Of a stretch of 64,000 bases of DNA, positions 56,259 to 64,000 are shown in pieces. The DNA lies in the NCBI GenBank assembly GCA_024734495.1, contig JALMQS010000187.1, positions 10,407,300 to 10,471,299 of the forward strand, given 5' to 3'. The stretch comes from Forficula auricularia. Lineage: Eukaryota > Arthropoda > Insecta > Dermaptera > Forficulidae. The notes beneath the pieces are model-generated. The model saw nothing but the letters and a program-made list of their open reading frames with translations. It searched no databases and had not been told where the DNA came from. Every line of letters starts with the position of its first letter. Positions within the stretch are counted from its first letter, which is position 1. A program made the position numbers and the translations under genes.

Positions 56259-56800
56259 AGGGCGGTCCTTATTTTGGGTATTTTCGAATTTTTACGCTGC
56301 AGAGGCTCATATGGTTCGAAATAAATAAAAAATAAATACCCCCAAGTTTCAAGTCTCTCTATTTTAACCTGTGCCGCACAGCGATGCAAGTTTCCCATCT
56401 AAACATGGGGTTTTGGGCATTGAACGATCCATTTTTTATTCCGGCCAAACTAATAGTTCAAAAAATTTAGAACTCTCTAAACTTTATTCTTATAATGGAA
56501 GCTATCCTCAGAATTTTTACAGATTTTAGCTATTATATTTTTGGAGTATATAACTTACTAACACTAAGTAAGATATATCAGTATTTTATCTAGCTGTAAT
56601 TCCAAAATTATAATAGCTAAAAATTTGTAAAAATTCTGAAGGGTAGCTGCTATTATAAGGATAATGTCTACAGAGTTTTTAATTTTTCGAAACATCGCTT
56701 TGGCCGTAATAAAAAAATTGATCGTTCAATGCCAAAAACCCCATGTTTTACGCTGACAGAGGCTCATATGGTTCGAAATAAATATGCTTAGTTTCCTGAT
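56259..56800. mobile_element. Family F palindromic element, diverged
   Basis: Left part GGTCCTTATTTTGGGTATTT, CTCATATGGTTCGAAATAAA; middle ATTATAATAGCTAAAAATTT. The right end stops at CAGAGGCTCATATGGTTCG, so the outer right terminus is missing. Same family as 35929-36560. Confidence 0.85.
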
Positions 56801-58003
56801 CAGACTGCTTACAATCGGCCTTTTTTTATTCAACGTTTGTAAACTAATACTCGTAAATTCTTGCCTCTACTCAATAGTGAAAACAAACCTCATTTTTTAA
56901 ATTTATATATCTGTGAATATTTGATACTATTCATAAACGTTCATCAAACATGCAACATAATCACAGGTCATCATTTGGCGCTTTTTTTTATGCTTAACGA
57001 TTCAGTTCGCTAAACGCACATAATTTAAAAGAGCTAAACTCGGGCTACTTACAATATAAAAAACATTAATTAAGGACTACAACACTTCAGTAATGAAGTA
57101 AGGGATTGATTAGGATTTATTTATTTATTGACCGATTTTTTTTTTAATTCGCTAACTAGTAGGATATTTTCAGTATTGAACTTGCTTTTGAATTTATTAT
57201 TTGTTTATTCTAATGCAAACATGAACAAGTTGAAAATCTAGTATTTCGTATTCAAAGCAAATTCATTTTTTTTTCATTTCCCTTTATATTAATTATGGGT
57301 TAGATTTTTTATAGTCATTTTGCTTTTTTTGATTATTATTAAAAGTTTTCTCCCAACTTTACAAAGTTTCAAAAAGCAATTTATCTATAATTCATCTAAC
57401 TCATTTGTTAAATCAAATTAATTTTATTAATTTAAAAGCTATTATTCTATTTTTAATTAAACTATATCCTATCTTTTGTAATAAAACATCATTTTCACCA
57501 GACGGTATTGAATTAATAGCAATTTTAAATGGTATTTAAACATTAAAGTTCAGATCTGCAAAGTTATAAAAAGTTTGTTTTCAACTCTGCCTGTTCCAGA
57601 AAACTAACTTTTTCCACGCACTTTTCGAATCACGAACATCACATTCACACTTCGTCTTCTTTATTATCTTGCTTGTTATTTTCGCCCGATCTAAGCAAAG
57701 ATCCGAATAAATACATCCCAAATTTTTTTTACCTGAAATTTGATACCAGAGGCCTCTTAACCTACTTATTTTGATATATCTGAACTGTTCGAAATTTTGA
57801 TTTTTCTTTAAGATTAACCTAAATAAAATGATTATTAGATTTTTTTATTTTAAAAAACAAATGAAAAAAAGGAAATGCCTATAAGGGACCTATCAATAAT
57901 TAGGTCACGCAAATTTCGGATCTCCTCCCTTCCCATATTTCGCATGTTAGCACATTCAAGTGACCCCTCATTTCCTACTGTGATGTGATATCTTTTGCAA
58001 CTT
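56801..58003. other. AT-rich spacer, nothing recognised
   Basis: AT-rich; nothing recognised. Confidence 0.45.
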
Positions 58004-58119
58004 TTAATTTAGATCTAATTTTGATTAAAACAACATTGTAATTTCTATTTGTTTATTTTCAAAATTTTATCAAATTTTTTCTTCAAATTTCTCTTATCAA
58101 AATACGTGTCTTTCTTTAA
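58004..58119. repeat. 116-bp direct repeat, left copy (flanks family A element)
   Basis: Runs from TTAATTTAGATCTAATTT to GTGTCTTTCTTTAA and is repeated at 58795-58911 with only a few differences. Both copies begin and end in TTAA. Confidence 0.93.
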
Positions 58120-58798
58120 GGTAGTTGTTTGCAAAAAGTTAATGCTCAGTATATAAAACAGACAATAAGGAATCATAATTCATAAGCCCAAAACTTTTTG
58201 CAGTTTATGTACCACTACAAGCCAATCCCGTGTTCGTTTGATAAATCTGGCAACACTGTCCGAGTTTGTATATATTTTATCATAGAAATCTCAGATAAAG
58301 TACATTATAAAGGGAGATTTATAAAACAAAAAGTTCTTAATAAGCGATTGAAAGCTATTGCTGAAGCGAAAAAACGTCAAAAACGTACTAAAATTAACCC
58401 ACTTTTTAGGTTAAATACATGCGTTGTTGTCAGCTTGTTTTTAGTGTAAATTTTTCATTATACATTTTTTATAATTTATTCATTAATATCTCAGAAATTA
58501 TGTTGTAACTATGAATTAAAATTTTCTTAAAAATGTATTAGTTATTGTTTAATGTTGGTTTAGTTTTTTATAACAATGTTAAGAAGAGTTTCTTATTTAT
58601 AATTAAATATTTATGTAACTTTCCGATATCCCTTATAATGCAATGTATACGAGTCTGAAAAACTCTATCTTTGGAATTTAATATCTCCGGAACTATATTA
58701 TTCATAAATTTCGTTTTGCCACCAATCGATGGAGAAGTATTTAAATAATAATCTGTCAAAATTCTAATAAAACCCATATGGTGAAACAACTACCTTAA
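58116..58798 (+). mobile_element. Family A TTAA element, full length
   Basis: TTAAGGTAGTTGTTTGCAAAA (short deletion in the subterminal part) to GGTGAAACAACTACCTTAA. The small basic frame is open at 58198-58449. Flanked on both sides by the 116-bp direct repeat. Confidence 0.93.
58198..58449 (+). CDS. Small basic open reading frame inside family A element (uncertain)
   Basis: An 83-codon frame in which the part conserved between copies starts at about residue 30: SDKVHYKGRFIKQKVLNKRL, then KAIAEAKKRQKRTKINPLF and a hydrophobic end VVVSLFLV. The first 30 residues derive from element sequence that is not open in other copies. No known family recognised. Preservation across copies could reflect common origin of young copies rather than selection. 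Confidence 0.3.
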   Translation: MQFMYHYKPIPCSFDKSGNTVRVCIYFIIEISDKVHYKGRFIKQKVLNKRLKAIAEAKKRQKRTKINPLFRLNTCVVVSLFLV

Positions 58799-58911
58799 TT
58801 TAGATCTAATTTTGATTAAAATAACATTGCAATTTCTATTTGTTTATTTTCAAAATTTTATCAAATTTTTTCTCCAAATTTCTCTCTTTCAAAATTCGTG
58901 TCTTTCTTTAA
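58795..58911. repeat. 116-bp direct repeat, right copy
   Basis: Second copy of 58004-58119, starting at the TTAA that closes the A element. Confidence 0.93.
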
Positions 58912-59454
58912 TAAAACACTTTCAATTTAATAGTAACCTTTAGGTGCTATTATTATTTTATTATACTTTAATAGATACAATATTTGTATTAGGAGGTCAC
59001 ATTGTTTCGATTTATAAATGATGTATTCATTATTTATTAGAAAATCAATAATCAATCAAACATATGTTGATAAATGTATAATTATACTAATTTTTAATCC
59101 TACCTATTTTTTCTTACAAAATCAATAAAAGTAAACGGATTTAAACATTTCAACAACCTTTCTAAACATAGTGTGCTTCCTGTAATGATAAGTCAATTAG
59201 AAAAAAAATAATGAAAGAAACTTTATCGGAAAACCTTCGTGGAATGTCATGTTGACCTTTATGCAATATATTGAAAGAAAACAAGCTAAGAGCAACTTTA
59301 CCTAATAGAGGATAAAATAGAATGGAGCAATGTACTTGCTGTTCGCATCGTCAAGTGGTCTTAAATCATCCACTTTTTTTACTCAGCGCTTTTCAAAAAA
59401 CATTGTAATTCTTTTCACCTTTCTCTAGAGATAATTAAAATAGAATTAATCATC
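58912..59454. other. AT-rich spacer, nothing recognised
   Basis: AT-rich; nothing recognised. Confidence 0.45.
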
Positions 59455-59808
59455 ACACTAAAAACAAGCTGGCAACAACGCATGTATTTAACCTAAAAAA
59501 TGTGTTAACTCTAGTACTTTTTTTGATGTTTTTTCGCTTCAGCCATTGTCGCAACAGCTTTCAATTGCTTATTAAGAACTTTTTGTTTTAAAAATCGACC
59601 TTTATAATGTATTTTATCTGTGATTTTATGATAAAAATATTCAAGCTTGGACAATGTTGCCAAATTTGTCAAACGAGCACGGGATTGGCTAGTAGTGGTA
59701 CATAAACAGCAAAAAGTTTTGGACTTATGAATTATGAATCCTTATTGTCTGTTCTATATACTCTAGCATTAACTTTTTGCTAGTATTGTCGCGAAACAAC
59801 TATCATAA
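59455..59808 (-). mobile_element. Family A right half, isolated
   Basis: Begins CACTAAAAACAAGCTGGCAA, mid-element, in unrelated flanking DNA and ends GCGAAACAACTATCATAA (decayed terminus). The same breakpoint as 53755. Confidence 0.88.
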
Positions 59809-60536
59809 TGAATAAAAATTTATTTTAAATAATGAAAACGTCTAAAGGCTAAAATTTTTATATTACATTAAGTACTCGCAAATAACTTGTTTAATAAGGA
59901 ACTTTTTTTATTTTAAAAATAAATCATTTTCTTTTGGATCAGATTTCAAATTCTTTTGAGACTATAGTTAAATTTCGTTCAAATTATATATATATCGCCA
60001 TCTGCATTGACCCACTCAATACAAGCTACTGTTGTTGCTATTTTAGATTTAAAGTAAGATATGTTAGCCCTTGAGACAACATTAATAATGTACTCTTTGG
60101 TTGAGCGGGTCAATGCTTCTATTTTCGAGTACCCATCTATGATTTCATACCCTATTTTGGACAAAGATTTGGTAAATCATTTATATAGTCCAACACTAAT
60201 GATAGAAAATAAGAATTTTGCGATTATTATCAAACTGTCTTGTATTGTTTTCAAAATTAATAGTATCAAGACACATAGTTATTTTTCGGTCAAGGTATCC
60301 TAGCGTATGGAAATTATTAATATCAAAAGAATAATAATTTAAGTCAACTCGTTACCTCGTACCTTTAGGTAACCAGATACATATATTTTTAGATGCATTT
60401 TTATTTTTGAAATTTTATTATAATAAATCTAATTCAAAAGTATTCAATCAAAAAATAATTAACACAATTCATCATGATTATTTGTTAAAATTAGTAATGA
60501 AGCTGTTGAAGCTTGTATTTTTGTGATTAATTTGCT
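59809..60536. other. Spacer, nothing recognised
   Basis: AT-rich. Frames of 61 codons (minus, 59979-60164) and 80 codons (plus, 60061-60303) overlap; no motif supports either. Confidence 0.4.
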
Positions 60537-60838
60537 TAAAATTTGAATTTTTAGTGAAATCACACATAATTAATTAACATTATTTATTGAATAAGAACAA
60601 ATAATACAATAGAATAACGACGTTTCGGTCGACTTAGGTATTCTGCTATTGTTCTCAAGTATGTCCACCCACTCCGATTTCTCAGCTAACCTAAAATCAG
60701 AGTGGGTGCTCAAACTTGAGAACGATAGCAGAATACCTAAGTCGACCGAAACGTCGTAGTTCTATTGTATTATTTGTTCTTATTCAATAAATAATTATAA
60801 TTAATTATGTGTGATTTCACTAAAAATTCAAATTTTAA
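60537..60838. repeat. Palindromic element with GAAACGTCG motif
   Basis: Arms of about 140 bp are inverted copies (TGAATAAGAACAAATAATAC; GACGTTTCGGTCGACTTAGG; ATTCTGCTATTGTTCTCAAG). Each arm contains CCGAAACGTCG, the 3' half of a hammerhead core, and CAATAG / CTATTG that could be stem I. The 5' core reads CAGAATA, not CTGANGA, so a functional ribozyme is not supported. Confidence 0.8.
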
Positions 60839-62098
60839 TTTGATAAAATTAATTTCCAAATTATAAAAGAAATACGTTACAATTGATATGTATTCCCTCT
60901 TTCTCTTTTTTAATTGTCCTTTTTGATCAAATAATTAACAAGAAGCAATACGCTGTGTATTTTTAATAACATAATTAATTTTCTTAATACTTAATTTTGG
61001 GACAATAATGAACAACCTTTTTATATTCCCTTTTAATTTTGGTATTATTCTATTGTCTCCTTTATAAAGTCCCTAAAGTTACTTTGAACTAAACATAGAA
61101 ATTAGATGGTAGAAAGTTTAATCTTAAAATTCCCGTATTGAAATAACAGAGATTGATTTTTCATGGATACCCAACTCAATTAAACCCCTTCTTATTCTTC
61201 TAAGTGATTTCGTTCTATGCCTTGAACTGATTTCGCTTGAAAGAGAGGTACTTACTTTACTTTGACTTGTCAAATTCAAATAACGTGAACGCCTTTAGTT
61301 CTAATGAGTTTCCCTTGTTTGCATTTGCATGCTCATACCTTCGCTCTACATATAATCCTGATTAAAGATAAAAATTTGGCATTATTCAAAAGGAAAATAC
61401 TTATAGAAGGATAATTTCTCTCATTAATATTCTCTATTCTATTTGAATATAATTCTATCTATATTGTACTTTTTAGTAAATTTGTTTTCAATTAAATCAA
61501 AAATGTTTAGAGAACTGAAAAGCTGACTTAACTAAAAAAATTAGCATGTGGCTGACCCATTTTATACGTATATAAGAAAATAAACATTTTTGTAGCTCTT
61601 TTAAAAACATTTATTTGTTGTGTTATGAATAATTTTTATTCTAAGTTACAAAGATAAGCCTGGACTACATTTTTGGCATTCGGGTTCAATTCCCGAAGAG
61701 GTCAATACAAACAACCCTTCTGACATAGAATAGAAATCATCTATAACACCTCGGATTTAGTATTGAAAAGCTTTATTTGAAAATCTTAACTCTACTAATA
61801 TCGACAATTTGGATTTTTATATATTTTTTGTAATTTATATATACCTAACGATAATCTCTATAAATTCCTAAAATCGATTTCTGTATATTTATACTAGTGA
61901 TAAGTGAAAATCGGTAATCCAAGGAAATAGAATATATAACTTAGATTAGCTATCGGCTCGAGATTACATAGCCAGGTTTTTGATTAGAATAAGTTAATAT
62001 TTTTTTTTATTATTTAGAAATTTATTTATTCATTAATAGAAAAAATACAAGATAAATTACATTAACTACACAAACTTATATACAGATGAATAAAAAAT
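60839..62098. other. AT-rich spacer with a T-arm-like repeat fragment
   Basis: AT-rich. At 61655-61735 the block GGGTTCAATTCCCGAAGAGG resembles the repeat at 49110 and a tRNA T-arm; no full tRNA fold is present. Confidence 0.4.
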
Positions 62099-62363
62099 AT
62101 GTTCAACACCAGGGAAGGCGGAACCGTGGGGTCAGGGGGGTCAGCTTACTCTCTGGGAATTTGTCAAGGGGGTTAGCGGACCTCCTAAAGAAAGAAATTT
62201 TACCGTTACTTTACCCAAAAACAATGTTGCCAAATTGTTGATTGTAAAATTAATTAAATTGTACCACTTTGGTTCAAAATTTTCTAGGGAGGACCCCCCT
62301 ACATCACTTTCCAAGTTTTGACCCCCCTGGCCTAAGATCGTTTCGCCGTGGTTGTTCAACACA
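62099..62363. mobile_element. Probable MITE with imperfect GC-rich inverted ends
   Basis: The left end (GTTCAACACC, then TCAGGGGGGTCAG) and the inverted right end (GTTGAACAAC, then CCAGGGGGGTCA) resemble each other with gaps, and the interior holds ACCCCCCTACATC. A 73-codon minus-strand frame spans it, with no known domain. Boundary duplications not seen. Confidence 0.4.
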
Positions 62364-62389
62364 GTAATCCTTAAGGGTTTTTGGTTTCT

Positions 62390-62640
62390 TGTTGTCTTGT
62401 TCCCGTTTCTTCAATCTTCATATGGACCCTGGTCTATCTTCTTGATCTTCACCAGTAGTCTGTTGTTTATTTTTTGTCCCCTTAAACCCCTCCACTAGTC
62501 TTGCATATTCATCCCCAAAACCCCCCTAAATTCCTCACAGTTCTCTATGTGTTCTGCCTTTTCTTTCTCTCTTTTACACCCCCTGCATGGATGTCCGCCC
62601 CTCGTGTCCCCTCCCTATGTTCCCTTAGAATAAGTTAACA
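62390..62640 (-). pseudogene. Possible decayed coding segment, unrecognised
   Basis: On the minus strand one frame, broken by several stops, reads GHEGRTSMQG, then a long Lys/Glu-rich stretch including LVEGFKGTKNKQQTTGEDQE. The purine-rich composition and amino-acid balance look like an old protein-coding or retroelement segment. I could not name a family, and low-complexity chance is a real alternative. Confidence 0.2.
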
Positions 62641-63172
62641 GAAATTTAATCATTTATTAAAATTTTTCATCATTTTATCTAAATCGGCTTTAACAATTTT
62701 TGAAGTGAAACTTCTTTAGCGATATATCTGTTTGAATGTTTTTGTTATAATAAAGGGGAAATGACCCATAAGAGGGGAAATAAGAGACATCTTGCTGGCC
62801 AGGGGACGAAGGAAGCCCTTTGGACTCAGTAGTGTGTTTTAAAGTAAAAATTTAAATTTCCTAATTTTAATAAATTTTATTTGTCATGAGCTATTAGTGG
62901 ATTTTAAAACTAAAATTTCACTTCCCCCGTGAGCTTATGGGGATGAGGCTCACATATTTTTTAAATTTTCAATTATTTATCACTAATTATATAAACAATT
63001 AAATATGCTTGTTTGGGAAGGATTAATGAAGGTTTGGTTGGAGTTGGAGTTTTTTTAATCCCTTCGTCTTTCAAAAACAAAAAAACAACTATCTTATTAT
63101 TTTTTATTAGTTGAATAAAAGATTTCACTGTCGATGGTAACAGAATTGTTTTTATTTTAGGTTAAAAATAAA
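62641..63172. other. Spacer, nothing recognised
   Basis: AT-rich; nothing recognised. Confidence 0.4.
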
Positions 63173-63224
63173 ATAAAATGAGAGAGTCTTCTGTTTTTTA
63201 AATAAAATAATTTTTAATTATTTC

Positions 63225-63266
63225 TAGAGACTATAGTTTCGAAGGCATTGCTTCATCATCAGTCTA
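63225..63266 (-). ncRNA. Hammerhead ribozyme-like motif (left arm)
   Basis: Minus strand: TAGA, core CTGATGA (63256-63262), stem II with one G lost relative to the other arm, GAAA, A-C/G-U stem III over UAUA, GUC cleavage triplet, then TCTA. Stem I has 4 perfect pairs next to the cut. Confidence 0.68.
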
Positions 63267-63424
63267 TCACAAATATTTCAAATTAGTTACAAATTAAGAT
63301 TTATACATTGAAAATTTTGAAAAATATATAATATATTATTGGTTTCTATATATAATATATTATATATTTTTCAAAATTTTCAATGTATAAATCTTAATTT
63401 GTAACTAATTTGAAATATTTGTGA

Positions 63425-63467
63425 TAGACTGATGATGAAGGCAATGCCTTCGAAACTATAGTCTCTA
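63425..63467 (+). ncRNA. Hammerhead ribozyme-like motif (right arm), best preserved stem II
   Basis: Stem I TAGA/TCTA, core CTGATGA (63429-63435), an extra U, stem II GAAGGC-AAT-GCCTTC (6 perfect pairs), GAAA (63452-63455), stem III C-UAUA-G plus A-U, cleavage triplet GUC ending at 63463. All conserved core bases are present; the only departure is the extra base between core and stem II. Confidence 0.76.
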
Positions 63468-63683
63468 GAAATAATTAAAAATTATTTTATTTAAAAACAG
63501 AAGACTCTCTCATTTTATCTTATTATTATTAATTCGGGAAATGTATATATGACATGTCCTGTGAATTAAAATCGACAAAAATATTTTATCCAATTAATAA
63601 TACCCCAATACTAGGGGCCGAAAGTGCATTTGAAAACTACTCAATTATTATTTTTTTTTTAATCAGTAAATTTATTTTTTTAT

Positions 63684-64000
63684 TAATTATGTCCTTTCTC
63701 CGCCAATGTTAAATAAAAATTATTAGATTATAACTACTTAATTTTTTATAATAGCTTTGGTGAAGTTTCAATCAAACATCTCTTATCGAGTCTTATGGAA
63801 AATTAAAATCTTGACACTTTCTCTTGAATTATACTACTATTAGTTGATTAGATAAAGTTAAAAAAACTAAAAATTAGCTTTTTGAAACATGCAGGTTTCT
63901 TTTTTTGTAATAAAATATATCATTGACCGTGAAATTTACTGAGATATTTACTTTAAAAAATCACATTAATGCTATGTTTGCATGTAAACATAAACAACGC
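63684..64000 (+). mobile_element. Family C element, cut by window end
   Basis: Decayed left end (TTAATTATGTCCTTTCTCCG), then CCAATGTTAAATAAAAA and AAACATGCAGGTTTC; continues beyond the window. Confidence 0.85.

Larger units (their letters stand above)
63173..63518. mobile_element. Hammerhead-bearing palindromic element, near perfect
   Basis: Arms of about 160 bp are almost identical inverted copies (ATAAAATGAGAGAGTCTTCT / AGAAGACTCTCTCATTTTAT), with a 10-15 nt loop at about 63340. Each arm contains a hammerhead core facing outward. It shares CTATAGTTTCGA and ATCAGTCTAT words with 44511-44856. Confidence 0.88.

Noticed and set aside
59979..60303. Two opposing frames of 61 and 80 codons
   Set aside because: No motif, overlapping on opposite strands, typical of chance.
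60600..60770. Functional hammerhead ribozyme
   Set aside because: The GAAAC half is present but the 5' core is CAGAATA instead of CTGANGA, and no stem II hairpin can be drawn.

Overview
This is an AT-rich, intron/intergenic-type stretch of an animal nuclear genome. I found no complete, intact host gene. The mix of nested TTAA elements, hAT-type MITEs, Tc1-like and non-LTR relics and hammerhead-bearing palindromes suggests an arthropod. A copepod such as a sea louse is a guess from general character, not shown by the sequence. A run of exactly 100 N (51907-52006) is an assembly gap.

Most of the recognisable content is mobile DNA, nearly all non-autonomous. (1) A group of TTAA-flanked elements shares GG-TAGTT-type ends: family A (~700 bp, at least 13 copies or parts), family B (~400-500 bp, 4 copies), family C (~740-960 bp, 4 copies) and a single 508-bp relative at 14461-14968. 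(2) Family D is a ~140-165 bp near-palindromic MITE with ends CGAGGGGTGAACCGCG and 8-bp target duplications (8 copies, several nested in other elements). (3) hAT-like elements lie at 26479 and 40792, and a hAT transposase relic at 38249-38586. (4) A PIF/Harbinger-like MITE with TAA duplication sits inside a C element. (5) Other fold-back families are E, F, K and single palindromes. (6) Coding relics are a 5'-truncated non-LTR reverse transcriptase (42607-43596, 9-bp target duplication), an 88-bp piece of another non-LTR 3' end, and a broken DD34E Tc1-like transposase with a 60-nt intron-like gap.

The most interesting system is a set of palindromic insertions (15593-15881, 18039-18283, 19877-20337, 44511-44856, 63173-63518) whose arms carry hammerhead-ribozyme-like cores, CTGANGA - stem II - GAAA - tiny stem III - cleavage site - stem I, in inverted orientation. 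Three of them, and a stripped derivative at 22242-22347, have 11-12 bp target duplications. Tandem arrays at 4790-5600 and 45022-45300 carry degraded cores ending in GAAACGTC. This pattern is known from Penelope-like retroelements and retrozymes, but no Penelope reverse transcriptase is in the window, so these would be non-autonomous.

Between the repeats lie about ten GC-rich islands of 100-500 bp (for example 8020-8300, 13480-14110, 17410-17720, 35110-35420, 45740-46110, 47580-48060, 49735-49985, 51215-51440). They have no convincing long reading frames, and some hold promoter-like motifs (TATA boxes at 8232 and 35114; CCAAT plus a perfect CRE at 13994-14004). They are the best candidates for host regulatory DNA or untranslated exons.
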